Source of the DNA: Aquimarina sp. TRL1 | GTDB lineage: Bacteria; Bacteroidota; Bacteroidia; Flavobacteriales; Flavobacteriaceae | DNA: 64,000 nt | Reading direction: 5' to 3' | Assembly: GCF_013365535.1 (NCBI RefSeq) | Contig: NZ_CP053590.1 | Span: 350,001 to 414,000 of the forward strand | Notes under the pieces: model-generated | Told to the model about the DNA's origin: nothing | Seen by the model: only the letters and a program-made list of their open reading frames with translations | Databases searched by the model: none | Program-made: the position numbers and the translations under genes | Shown here: in pieces, positions 27,201 to 35,444 of the stretch | Layout of the letters: each line of letters begins with the position of its first letter | How positions within the stretch are numbered: position 1 is the stretch's first letter

Positions 27201-30200
27201 TTCCAGTCTTTCTTTTGCTATAGATACAGACAACATGGTTCCGGGATCTTCTTCTATAGCGTCTAAAATTGCCTGTGCTCTATGAATACTTAACGGAACT
27301 AATGTTTCTTGTTTGATAGCTCCGGCAAAACACAGGGCTGGCAATTCTCCATAACTATGACCTGCCACCATATCCGGTACAATTCCTAATTGCTTTAAAA
27401 ACGAGGCTATAGCCATATCTACAATTCCTAAAAGAGGTTGCGCTACCTCCGTACTTTTGATCGCTTCTTTTTGTGCCTTTTTAGAGTCTGCATCAAAAAC
27501 AGTAGCTGGAAATACCAGCTGCTCCAGCTCTTGGTACTGTTCTATTATTTTTCGCATAGATGGTAAGGACACAAAAAGAGCTTTGGCCATATTCACTCGC
27601 TGGCTTCCCTGACCTGGAAACATAAAGGCTACTTTTCCTTTTTGAGGATGGGTTCTATATACTCCGGATACTTTTTCTGACACCAAGGTTTTTTCCAATT
27701 TTTGCAAAGCATCCAAGGGCGTACTCGCTACTACAGTAACCTGAATCGGAGCTTCATTATATCGAAAGAGACTATAAGCGATATCTCTTAGTTTCAGTGT
27801 TTCATTTACCGAAAGTATAGCTACTGTTTTCTTAAGAACTATCATCGCTTCTTCATAGGTTGTTCCTCTGAATACTAATAATTCTGATGGCCAAACTTCC
27901 AATACTGACTTTGGAGATATTTCTTTTCTGGAAGCTTCTAAAACCGTATGAAAATTAGTTCCTCCAAATCCAAATGCACTTACTCCCGCATATTTCTTTT
28001 CGTCATTCCATAATCCGGCTGTAATATTAAATGAAAAAGGGCTGGTGGTTTTATTATAAAACGGATTCGGATTTTCTAACTGAATTGTCGGAGGTTTTAT
28101 TCCGTGATATAATGCCAAAGCAGTTTTAATAAGACCTGCTAACCCCGCTGCACATTTAGTATGCCCTATTTGCGTCTTAACCGACCCTAACTGCACTTGA
28201 TTTTTTAAAGCACCTGCCTGTACCATCAAGGTATCTAATGCACTGATTTCTGTTTTATCACCTACTACAGTTCCTGTTCCATGTGCTTCTATCAGAGTGA
28301 TTTCTCCAGGGGAAACCCCTGCTTGTTCGTAGGCTCTCTCCAGAGCTCTGAGCTGCCCTGTTTTTCTGGGAGCAGTAAGTCCCAAACTTTTTCCGTCACT
28401 TGCTCCTCCCACTCCTTTGATAACAGCGTATATACGATCGTTATCTCTCTCTGCATCTTCCAATCTTTTTAGTACGACTACTGCTACGCCTTCTCCCAAT
28501 GCGATCCCATCTGCTTCTTTGTCAAAGGTTTTGCACCTTCCTTTTTTTGACAATGCATGGGTGTTGGAAAACATTAAATAGTCATTGATCCCATTATGTA
28601 GGTCTGTTCCCCCTGCCAGTACCATATCTGATTTTTCTAAAACCAACTCCTGACAGGCTAATTCTAAGGCTGCCAAAGACGATGCACAAGCTGCATCTAC
28701 AGTATAGTTTCTTCCTCCGAGGTCTAACCGATTCGTAATTCTCCCCGAAATAACATTGGCTAAAATCCCGGGAAAAGAATCCTCGGTAAACTTTGGTAAT
28801 GCTTCGTCTAACTCAGGAGGAAGTGTCCCAAATACTTGTGGGTAAAATGCTCTGAATCCATAACTTGTCGCCAGATCATTTCCTCCTTCCGCTCCAAAAA
28901 TTACAGATACATTTTCCCGTTCTGTAGTATGATCCGAATACCCTGCATCTTCTAATGCACGCTTAGCAACCAGCAGGCTCAACAATTGTGAAGCATCAAT
29001 AGAGGCTAATGATTGTGGAGGAATCCCAAACTCCATAGGATCAAAATCTATTTCCGGAATAAATCCTCCCCATTTTGAATCCGACTTATCGCATGCTACC
29101 GAATCATTATTATAATAAATATCTTTATTCCATCGATCATCAGGAACTTCTGTTACACAGTTTTTCCCTGTAACAATATTTGTCCAGTATTCGTCCAGAT
29201 TTTTAGCTCCGGGAAATATACATGACATTCCTACAATTGCTACATCAAGAGATTTCTTATGTCGCTGGGGGTACGCAGGTACGCTTGCCTTATGTATCAT
29301 CTCGATACTACCTTCAGTAATCTCTTTGTGTAACTGATCCATGGTAGTAACTTTATCTCTCAAAGCTGCCACATCACCAATCATATACATTCCTGTCTGT
29401 AGCTGCTCCGCATCAGAGACTTTTTCCAGTATGCTTCCTTTTCTTTCTATTCCTTTGGAAGCTATTCGCAATCGACCGACATTTAATTGTTCTAATTCTG
29501 CCCATATTTCTTTTTTATCGGTGCCTTTGGAGATATAATTTCTTTTTTCGTGTGTAAAAAAGTCAACATAAGGGGTTTTTAGACAACGGGTCTCATGCCC
29601 TGGAGCTGTTTCCAGTAAAGTTGTTTCACTTTTTTCTATTGCCTGATGCTGAAATTGAGGTAATATGGCACCACTTTCTACGGCTTCTTGGGTAAAGAGA
29701 TATGAGGTTCCCATCAAGACCCCTATTTTAGCCCCTTTAAATGCTAATGGAGCTGCTATTGTACTTACCATAGCTGCGGATCTTGCATCGTGAATTCCTC
29801 CTGCAAAAAGAATACGGATATCTTCCAGGTTATCTTCTTGTAATAATCGCTCTACTTGTCGCTCCCATAATACCAGACTCGATAGTGGTCCGACATGCCC
29901 TCCACATTCTCTACCTTCAAAAACAAACCCTCTGGCTCCTTCTTTGAGATACATATCTAATAAACTGGTAGAAGGAACATGTAAGAATGTTTTGATTCCA
30001 ATAGCTTCCAGGGGCTTTGCTTGCGAAGGTCTTCCTCCTGCAATTAATACTACCGGAGGTTTTGCTTCTTTTATATAACTTAATTGTTCTTCTCTTACTT
30101 CTGCCGGAGCAAATCCCAGAATTCCGACCCCCCATGTTTTATTTCCTAATAATTCTTTAGTTTCTGAGATCATTGTCTTGGCTTTTTCTCCTTTGACCAG

Positions 30201-31169
30201 AGATAAAGCGATAAAAGGGATCCCTCCTGCTGTTGCTACCGAATTAGCAAACTCCGGGGTATCACTAACCCGGGTCATTGGTCCCTGAGCAATCGGAAAT
30301 CGAATAGCCAAATCTTTTGCCAAAGGATTTCCTTCTTTCAAAACCGATTCTGATTTTACTTGTTTAATATGTGCATGAATGGCTTCTTCTAATCCAAAAA
30401 TCATTTTTTTAAGACTTCTGAAACGCTCTTTGAACCCTTTTGCAAAAGAAGCATCCTGCCCCAAAGAAATATAACCTTCCTTGTGATTGAGTGCCCCCAG
30501 ATACGATCTTATACTTCCGGAAGAAATAGCTGGTGAATCCGGACGAACCAATACTCTATTCCCTTCTATAATTTTGGTAGTAATACCATCCGGCTTTTCT
30601 AGTATTTTTTTAGTTTCATCCGATAATCTTCCTTTAGAAAAAAGAGCTAACTGACTGTCTAGAACTACTCCCCTTGCTCCAGATAAAATAAATGCAGGCG
30701 CTGTATGCATTCCTATTCCTCCCTGAATCCATATGGGTTTTTCTATTGTATTTATTAACTGCTGAAACATGATAAAAGCGGAGGTATCTCCTACAAAACC
30801 ACCAGACTCGTTCCCTTTGATAATAAGCCCATCAACAGCCTTCTTTTTTGCTATTTCTATCCCTTCTTGTGCACTATTCGCCTGAATAAAGACTTTTTTA
30901 TTTTCATAATTATCAATAGCTGTCATTGTATCAGAGATAACCAATGTTACCTGTTCTGGAAGTGATAGATCTATCACTCCGTTTTTAGTCATACAAACTC
31001 CAAAAGGCTTAGTGGTCTTACGAATAATTGATGAAATCGCTTCTTCTGCTATTTTTTTATTATATCCTAAATGTAGAATGGGAAATGCAGTTGTTTCTAA
31101 TAGTGCTATAAGAAAATCTGAACATGGGTACTCAAAAGGAGTAATAGCTATAATCTTGTGTGAATTCAT
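24219..31169 (-). CDS. PUFA-like synthase subunit NPD-NPD-KS-AT-ACP-ACP-KR
   Basis: The start at 31169 (MNSHKIIAITPFEYP) is preferred because the NPD fold begins there; ATGs 27 and 54 bases further up are also in frame. In the 2316-residue product, residues 1-270 and 280-575 are two nitronate-monooxygenase-like TIM barrels, the fold of the PfaD enoyl reductase. Their flavin-site phrases are KGNESGGFVGD and GRECGGHVGP. A ketosynthase follows (about 638-1090; DAACASS near 823, HGTGTV, IGHTKCAA), then an acyltransferase (about 1178-1470; FPGQGSQ, AGHSYGEL), two near-identical carriers with Ser in DLSIDSIK (about 1674 and 1776), and a ketoreductase (about 2045-2310; LVLGGAQGI, TDYAAAN). This is PfaA fused to a PfaD-like module. 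It is expected to build a reduced or polyunsaturated chain iteratively with the next protein. Confidence 0.87.
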   Translation of the reverse strand: MNSHKIIAITPFEYPCSDFLIALLETTAFPILHLGYNKKIAEEAISSIIRKTTKPFGVCMTKNGVIDLSLPEQVTLVISDTMTAIDNYENKKVFIQANSAQEGIEIAKKKAVDGLIIKGNESGGFVGDTSAFIMFQQLINTIEKPIWIQGGIGMHTAPAFILSGARGVVLDSQLALFSKGRLSDETKKILEKPDGITTKIIEGNRVLVRPDSPAISSGSIRSYLGALNHKEGYISLGQDASFAKGFKERFRSLKKMIFGLEEAIHAHIKQVKSESVLKEGNPLAKDLAIRFPIAQGPMTRVSDTPEFANSVATAGGIPFIALSLVKGEKAKTMISETKELLGNKTWGVGILGFAPAEVREEQLSYIKEAKPPVVLIAGGRPSQAKPLEAIGIKTFLHVPSTSLLDMYLKEGARGFVFEGRECGGHVGPLSSLVLWERQVERLLQEDNLEDIRILFAGGIHDARSAAMVSTIAAPLAFKGAKIGVLMGTSYLFTQEAVESGAILPQFQHQAIEKSETTLLETAPGHETRCLKTPYVDFFTHEKRNYISKGTDKKEIWAELEQLNVGRLRIASKGIERKGSILEKVSDAEQLQTGMYMIGDVAALRDKVTTMDQLHKEITEGSIEMIHKASVPAYPQRHKKSLDVAIVGMSCIFPGAKNLDEYWTNIVTGKNCVTEVPDDRWNKDIYYNNDSVACDKSDSKWGGFIPEIDFDPMEFGIPPQSLASIDASQLLSLLVAKRALEDAGYSDHTTERENVSVIFGAEGGNDLATSYGFRAFYPQVFGTLPPELDEALPKFTEDSFPGILANVISGRITNRLDLGGRNYTVDAACASSLAALELACQELVLEKSDMVLAGGTDLHNGINDYLMFSNTHALSKKGRCKTFDKEADGIALGEGVAVVVLKRLEDAERDNDRIYAVIKGVGGASDGKSLGLTAPRKTGQLRALERAYEQAGVSPGEITLIEAHGTGTVVGDKTEISALDTLMVQAGALKNQVQLGSVKTQIGHTKCAAGLAGLIKTALALYHGIKPPTIQLENPNPFYNKTTSPFSFNITAGLWNDEKKYAGVSAFGFGGTNFHTVLEASRKEISPKSVLEVWPSELLVFRGTTYEEAMIVLKKTVAILSVNETLKLRDIAYSLFRYNEAPIQVTVVASTPLDALQKLEKTLVSEKVSGVYRTHPQKGKVAFMFPGQGSQRVNMAKALFVSLPSMRKIIEQYQELEQLVFPATVFDADSKKAQKEAIKSTEVAQPLLGIVDMAIASFLKQLGIVPDMVAGHSYGELPALCFAGAIKQETLVPLSIHRAQAILDAIEEDPGTMLSVSIAKERLEEIIAAEEGVTLANNNAPTQQIVAGTTAAITKLEKKLKDHKIACRRIEVACAFHSPLIKKAKENYLRYLKTIDIEVPKYQVWSNTTATHYPTSKEAIKERLADHLIQPVKFQEEVQQMYDDNARIFIEVGPGNVLTSLVKSCLGNEVIAIDTEHRNQEGIPYLLHAIAQYIATGKTILYEKLFEGRKKALIDLDQPEHYKKPKTTWLVNGHYTRPLYGEMPKHGAFPITSAIQLHNAKQTTMYTPDITQREALIHEYLSNVKSMVDAQRDVILGYLGQPVPEHYEGSKEVIHTIEALKKTPQNGQVHSNETPVKEVQREIDVKAVLLSIVADKTGYPEEMLGMEMDLEADLSIDSIKRMEIIGALKETLGGLKVAGKTEEELIEELAAIKTLKGLINWLQEHNQKSKETTDITVAATEMPKKKNVQEILIAVVSDKTGYPEEMLGMEMDLEADLSIDSIKRMEIIGELRTALGGFEVKGKTEEELIEELTAIKTIQGLITWISNNDTSDTSTDHIMEEQSSVTKENILTRQKITLTRQAGAPKEKRILEGKKIAITDEGSSLVQTIKKQLEDKGMLVTIVSENEELHTYDGLILLDILTSPKRPKITDFVSQVQQLDAKKAIWVYAVSDLKSYLETSKDLKMLRNFQGYAGFLKSLDKEWEQVQCKTINLETQLSEERIAEILIDELVLVDDHAEVFYDDTERKTFELVRETLTNQSTPEMTIDKDGVVLVLGGAQGITAEMMVRFSQEYPCNYVLVGRSSDPRKEKEDRWTTTYSIAEIKKKLIQEGILKKPAQIEAKAKQLFKRNQVLRTIKSLEKNGAIVTYHSIDLRVEKRLEELIDSLYDQFGRIDGVIHGAGLLEDKLFQNKTIESFERVFTTKVTPLRIIAEKLREDVQFVVLFSSVASVYGNKGQTDYAAANSVLDEYAWELKERLQGKVISINWGPWKGAGMVSSSLEKEYERRGIGLIPLEEGIETFINEVKYGTDSQVLIMAE
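25700..26290 (-). repeat. Tandem carrier-domain repeat, near-identical at DNA level
   Basis: Two units about 300 bases apart encode the twin carrier domains. The central portion around the phosphopantetheine serine (about 25815-25880 and 26117-26182) differs at only a few bases. The high DNA identity points to recent duplication or gene conversion. Confidence 0.8.
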
Positions 31170-31818
31170 AATGCTGGCAGCGTTAAAAAGGTTCATAAGA
31201 ATTTTAATCAGAAGTAGGTACAATGATCCGATACATATAAAATGATGTACACTGAACCTGCTTCTCTTTTTTTAAAAAAGCAAAAGAAGCTCTGTTCTCT
31301 AATCTATTTATTGAGAACTTTTATAAAAAACAATTACGTGTATACCGAATAGAACAACAGAATATATCTGAGCTATGAAACGAATTGTTTTATAAACTTT
31401 TTAGGTGTAATAGTTGTATTAAAAAGGAGAGTATCGAGGTTACATATAATATTATATAAAGAAAAAACAACCCTCCTTATTAAAAAGAAATCAGTATTCT
31501 ATATATTGAGATTCTTTCATAATTAAGTTTAGTTTAGGTTTAAAAAGTAATTTAATTGGTTTATAAACAATCAGCGGTTATACTGAAGTACCTATTATTA
31601 ATACTGATTGATTATTTGGTTATCTTAAAATTACAATAACTTTTTTCTAAAAATGTTATCGAATTGTTAATTTGATTTTTATGAATCTAAAGGGGCTTTT
31701 AATGTATTTTTTCTCAAAAAAGGTGTTTTTTTTTACTTCATTATCAACAATAAAAAAAAGGAGAATTATCATACAATAATTTATTTTTACACTTTATTGA
31801 TTTTGAAGCTACTAAAAC
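31170..31818. promoter_or_regulatory. Divergent intergenic region upstream of the lipid-synthase operon
   Basis: This 650-base AT-rich gap separates the synthase operon from the divergent kinase-like gene and must hold both promoters. No minus-strand TAnnTTTG element was found. On the plus strand only TGATTTTG (31797-31804) is close to the pattern. A bulged hairpin at 31260-31290 (GCTTCT...AGAAGC around a CTTTTTT/AAAAAAG core) would lie in the synthase leader. A 7-bp inverted repeat CAATCAG/CTGATTG lies at 31567-31573 and 31604-31610. Confidence 0.35.
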
Positions 31819-32382
31819 ATGAAAATTATAATTTTTGGCGCTTCCGGTTCTGGTACTACCACATTGGGTAGAGAATTAGCAAAAGTGCTTTCCTGCCCTC
31901 ATTTAGATGTTGATGACTATTACTGGAAAAAAACAGTTCCTCCTTTTCAGCTAAAAATACCTCTTAAAGAGCGTAATCTTGCCTTATGGAAAGATTATTC
32001 CTTACATCCATCTGTCGTTCTTAGTGGGTCATTAGTAAGCTGGGGGCCTGAATGGGAACATGCTTTTGAGCTTGCTGTATTTTTATACATTCCTCCAGGC
32101 ATTCGATTAGAACGCTTGCGAAAAAGAGAAGAATTGCGTTATGGAACTTCCCTGAATACTGATATAGCAATCCGGAAAAACTCTTCTGATTTTCTAAATT
32201 GGGCAGCTCAATATGATGATCCTAATTTTGAAGGAAGGAGTATCAGCATTCATCATCAATGGATACAAAAACTCAGCTGTCCTGTTCTAAAAATTGAAGG
32301 AGATACCAGCCGGAAAGATCGCTTACACAGTACCTTGGAACAAATACACATATTAAAAAATAAAAAAAAGCCACTTGAATAA
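31819..32382 (+). CDS. Adenylate kinase-like P-loop protein
   Basis: The 187-residue soluble protein has a Walker A loop GASGSGTTTLG (residues 7-17) at the very N-terminus, then LDVDDYYWKK, the position of a substrate-binding Asp in small-molecule kinases. A basic lid-like stretch is at ERLRKREELRYG. It resembles the FlaR/AAA_18-type adenylate kinase-like proteins of unknown substrate, which are scattered in many genomes. The gene is single, opposite to both biosynthetic operons and located between them. It may be a passenger and not a pathway gene. Its last codons form part of a terminator hairpin. Confidence 0.75.
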   Translation: MKIIIFGASGSGTTTLGRELAKVLSCPHLDVDDYYWKKTVPPFQLKIPLKERNLALWKDYSLHPSVVLSGSLVSWGPEWEHAFELAVFLYIPPGIRLERLRKREELRYGTSLNTDIAIRKNSSDFLNWAAQYDDPNFEGRSISIHHQWIQKLSCPVLKIEGDTSRKDRLHSTLEQIHILKNKKKPLE

Positions 32383-32391
32383 GCGGCTTTT
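32366..32391. terminator. Bidirectional terminator between kinase-like and propeller-lipoprotein genes
   Basis: An 11-bp hairpin with one mismatch (32366-32376 with 32381-32391) is flanked by an A-run on the left and T on the right. It overlaps the last codons of the plus-strand gene and lies 18 bases past the stop of the minus-strand gene. Confidence 0.7.
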
Positions 32392-32408
32392 ATAAGTTTC
32401 CTTCTTTC

Positions 32409-33476
32409 TTAATAGCTTAGAACTCCAAACGGATTTGTTCCCGAATCATGTGCTGAAATTTCTTCTAATTGTCCATTTCTTTTTATGCGATAAAAAACGA
32501 CTTTGGTTGCTGTCCCTCCTGAATGAGACAAAAATAAAATGGTTCCTCTCCTATTGACTGCCAGATTGTGAGGTATATCATATGTTGTTGTTATCTCAGA
32601 AACTACTTTATTCGTATATCGATCTAAAACTCCTATTTTATTTACACCAATTCCTGTGGTAAAGATAAATCGCCTGCTATTGGCTACTCCATGTGTAGAC
32701 TCAAACGGAACTTCTCCCAGTTTACTCAGGTTAAAACGGCTAAATACTGTCAATTTATTTTCATTTTGAGCCGGCACATATAATTTATAGCCAACTGGTA
32801 ATAAATGGGCATCTCCCCCTACTTCTTCATGTTTTAGATATTTCATTGTTCGCGTACTATACATCACTACATAGCTTTTATCAGCTCCATCTAATATCGT
32901 TACATATGCCGCAACTCCACTAGGTGAAATGGTCACATCATGCTGTACTGCATTTTCTGTCAATTCCGGAATTTCATTCACCGGCAAAGACAATGTTTCT
33001 ATAACTGTATTGGTATTCAAGTCAATGACAGAAGTTGTTCTTGATACGATATTATTAACCCACAACTGTCCTACACGGTCATTCAACCACATATGAAAAG
33101 CACCTTCTTCTATATCAATTTCTCCCTCTAACTCAAAAGTAGCACTATCATAATACACGACTTTCTTATTAATGAAATCTCCCACATATATTCTACTTTT
33201 TCTTCTACTATGTGCTAAATAAGTGGGTTGTGCTCCTGGATCAGGAAGTGTGATGTCTTTGATAAATTCTGTATTTTTTGCATTAAAAACACTCACAGTA
33301 GCAGAACCTCTATTGGCTACCAGAAAATATTCTTTTCCCGAATACCATGATCTATCGTTCTTTTTTTGATCCTGATCCCCTTCTATTACTTGATTCTCGG
33401 AAGTTGCAATATCCGTATCACATGATAACAATAATACGCATACTCCCATCATTAAAAATAAAACTGCTTTTTTCAT
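32409..33476 (-). CDS. YVTN-type beta-propeller lipoprotein
   Basis: The 355-residue protein has a lipoprotein signal ending L-L-S-C with Cys19, then a seven-bladed propeller of YVTN/SMP-30-like repeats: FLVANRGSATVSVFNAKNT, YVGDFINKKVVYYDSAT, WVNNIVSRTTSVIDLNT, AYVTILDGADKSYVVMY, ...FLSHSGGTATKVVFYRI. It is predicted on the outer or inner membrane facing the periplasm or outside. Such proteins bind small molecules or partner proteins but have no common function. It stands next to the peptide operon but is separated from it by the terminator at 33680-33719, so it is a separate transcription unit. No catalytic residues were recognised. Confidence 0.8.
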   Translation of the reverse strand: MKKAVLFLMMGVCVLLLSCDTDIATSENQVIEGDQDQKKNDRSWYSGKEYFLVANRGSATVSVFNAKNTEFIKDITLPDPGAQPTYLAHSRRKSRIYVGDFINKKVVYYDSATFELEGEIDIEEGAFHMWLNDRVGQLWVNNIVSRTTSVIDLNTNTVIETLSLPVNEIPELTENAVQHDVTISPSGVAAYVTILDGADKSYVVMYSTRTMKYLKHEEVGGDAHLLPVGYKLYVPAQNENKLTVFSRFNLSKLGEVPFESTHGVANSRRFIFTTGIGVNKIGVLDRYTNKVVSEITTTYDIPHNLAVNRRGTILFLSHSGGTATKVVFYRIKRNGQLEEISAHDSGTNPFGVLSY

Positions 33477-33679
33477 TGTGTGAAATATTAAATAATTAGA
33501 TAATTTGGTTTGTATAACATTATTAATTTACACATAAAACACAGATTTACAGACAAAAAGAAGAAACACCCTCTTTTATTTAATGTTAAAAAAAACTTAA
33601 AAATGTTAAATAAATTATACTGTTTTCACTGATAATATTTCAATTTTTCCCGTATCTCATTACAATTATCTTCATAAAA

Positions 33680-33719
33680 AAAACGTATTGAATAATGGAA
33701 TCATTATTCAATACGTTTT
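33680..33719 (-). terminator. Strong terminator ending the nonribosomal peptide operon
   Basis: A perfect 18-bp inverted repeat (33680-33697 with 33702-33719, 4-nt loop) is followed on the minus strand by eight T. It lies 47 bases past the thioesterase stop and sets the end of the peptide operon. Confidence 0.9.
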
Positions 33720-33765
33720 CTCTATTCAGAAAAAGTTATACCGACTGTACGAAGTAATTTTATGC

Positions 33766-34497
33766 TTAAAAATTAGCTATGACACCAGTTGCTTCATGAA
33801 ATGCATTGACAATTCTATCTACAATTTCTTTGGGATTTTTCAGAATAAAAAAATGATCTCCATGCATCCACTGTATTTTTTGAGGAGCATCTGTTTTTTC
33901 ATTCCATGCTTTGATACAATCAATCGAAGTTTTTCCGGGACCTTCTCCTATTTCTTCTTCTCCCATACAGACATATAACGGCATTGGAAATAATGAAGTC
34001 ATTGGAGTAAATACGTAGTCTTCAATAGCTTTGAAATCTCCTTTGAGAATCGGATAATTCAAATCCAAAAGATCTTCATACTCCAGTAACTCTTTGGGTA
34101 ACCCACCCATCTCTTCTACTTCTTTCCAAAAAACATCTTTGGGAAGTGTTGATTTCTTGGTAAAGGTGACTTTATTCGGAGCTCCCCTCCCGGTAAAAAA
34201 TAAACATTCCGGAAGCTTATATGATAACTGCATTAATGCTTTTGTTAATTCATATCCCAACAATGTCCCCATACTATGACCATATATCATATAAGGGCTT
34301 TCCTCTATATGAGGTTTTATCTGCCTAAGCAAATCTTCTATCATCAGAGAAATATCTTCCAGACGTGACTCTTTAAATCGACTCCCTCTTCCTGGTAACT
34401 CTAATGTTATCCACTGTATAGAAGGGGGAACATGTTTTTCTAGTTTTCTAAAACTATACTTATTTCCTCCTGCAAATGGCAATGCTATAATCTTCAT
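33766..34497 (-). CDS. Type II thioesterase
   Basis: The 243-residue protein matches the GrsT/SrfAD family: it starts MKIIALPFAGG, has LELPGRGSRF, the nucleophile elbow G-H-S-M-G with Ser75, and the catalytic His215 in HGDHFF. The usual acidic residue region reads CMGEEEIG, with Glu where Asp is common. Such enzymes clear misprimed or stalled acyl groups from carrier domains of nonribosomal peptide or polyketide synthases. It is the last gene of the peptide operon, 70 bases after the oxygenase gene, and ends at a strong terminator. The neighbouring lipid synthase could also be served, but the operon position favours the peptide synthetases. Confidence 0.92.
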   Translation of the reverse strand: MKIIALPFAGGNKYSFRKLEKHVPPSIQWITLELPGRGSRFKESRLEDISLMIEDLLRQIKPHIEESPYMIYGHSMGTLLGYELTKALMQLSYKLPECLFFTGRGAPNKVTFTKKSTLPKDVFWKEVEEMGGLPKELLEYEDLLDLNYPILKGDFKAIEDYVFTPMTSLFPMPLYVCMGEEEIGEGPGKTSIDCIKAWNEKTDAPQKIQWMHGDHFFILKNPKEIVDRIVNAFHEATGVIANF

Positions 34498-34567
34498 GAA
34501 TCTTTATACATTAATTTTCTTTCTCTAAAGATATTCTATTTATACCTAAACTGATTTTTTTTCTTTT

Positions 34568-35260
34568 TTAATCGTATAACAAATTTGATGAATACGACTC
34601 TATAATATCTTTGGATACCTCATCTGCATAGGTAAAAACCACCACCGTCCTGTTGACTTCTTTTTTTAGTGGTAATACTCTATGTACGGAATCACTTGCT
34701 CTCATAAAATAGCTTTCGCCTTGATCCAGATACCCTCGAACAGCTTTATCAGTTCCCAGGTCTTTTATATCCAATGAATTGGGAACATATTCTAATTCCC
34801 CTCCTCCATCTTTTCCGGGAGATTCCAAACAGGTAATTAATACAAACGGATATGTGTCAACATGTCCTCCATGAATATCATTTTTTTTATGGAGTCGATG
34901 TATTGCATGTCTATCCGCAATATCAGGTGTTGGGAATAACTTATCTCCAGAAATTTCTTCGAGAAAAGCAATCAATTCTTCTTCCTGATATAGTTCTGTA
35001 ATCATTGAGGATTCATTGAATATAACATTTCCTGATACTGTACTAATTTTTCTTGGAGTAAATTCCGTATCCTCCATTAAAAAGTCTTTTCTTTTGGAGT
35101 ATGTATCTAATAAATGTATGGCTTCATTAAATAGTGTCTGAAACTTGTCTTTGGTAAAAAAGCCCGGGAGTTTAACGTACTTATTTTTCTGAAACTCTTC
35201 TTTTAGGCGATGCATATCTTCATACGCTATAATGGGTGTTTTTTTTGCTATTGTTTTCAT
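34568..35260 (-). CDS. Fe(II)/2-oxoglutarate oxygenase of the ArpA/BesD-like family
   Basis: The 230-residue protein has the layout I recall for ArpA/BesD-like amino acid oxygenases: YVKLPGFFTKD near the start, a middle phrase ending in an EEISG-like turn, then HGGHVDTYPF. The metal ligands are His133, Asp135 and His193, and Arg204 is placed to bind 2-oxoglutarate. In halogenases of this family the Asp of the H-x-D pair is replaced by Gly. Here Asp135 is present, so hydroxylation is expected. In this operon it probably hydroxylates a free amino acid precursor or a peptide residue; Orn, Ile, Leu and the undetermined residue X are candidates. It is 184 bases after the monooxygenase gene. Confidence 0.82.
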   Translation of the reverse strand: MKTIAKKTPIIAYEDMHRLKEEFQKNKYVKLPGFFTKDKFQTLFNEAIHLLDTYSKRKDFLMEDTEFTPRKISTVSGNVIFNESSMITELYQEEELIAFLEEISGDKLFPTPDIADRHAIHRLHKKNDIHGGHVDTYPFVLITCLESPGKDGGGELEYVPNSLDIKDLGTDKAVRGYLDQGESYFMRASDSVHRVLPLKKEVNRTVVVFTYADEVSKDIIESYSSNLLYD

Positions 35261-35444
35261 TGTGTGAACTTGTTTTAATACATTATTGATATAAACAAAG
35301 CTGTAATGGCTTTCTATTTTTGCCAGAAACAGTCGTCTTTTAATATATGCTGGTTATTTATTTGGTAATTGAGATTGTAAATGCTTAGGACTTGCACTAA
35401 TGGTAGTTTACTTCATAAAAAAAGAGATAAGAAACTCCCTATTT

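Noticed and set aside
32409..33476. Propeller lipoprotein as part of the peptide operon
   Set aside because: A perfect 18-bp terminator with a T-run lies between it and the thioesterase gene, so it is a separate unit.
34568..35260. Fe/2OG halogenase
   Set aside because: Asp135 of the metal triad is present, and halogenases of this family have Gly there.
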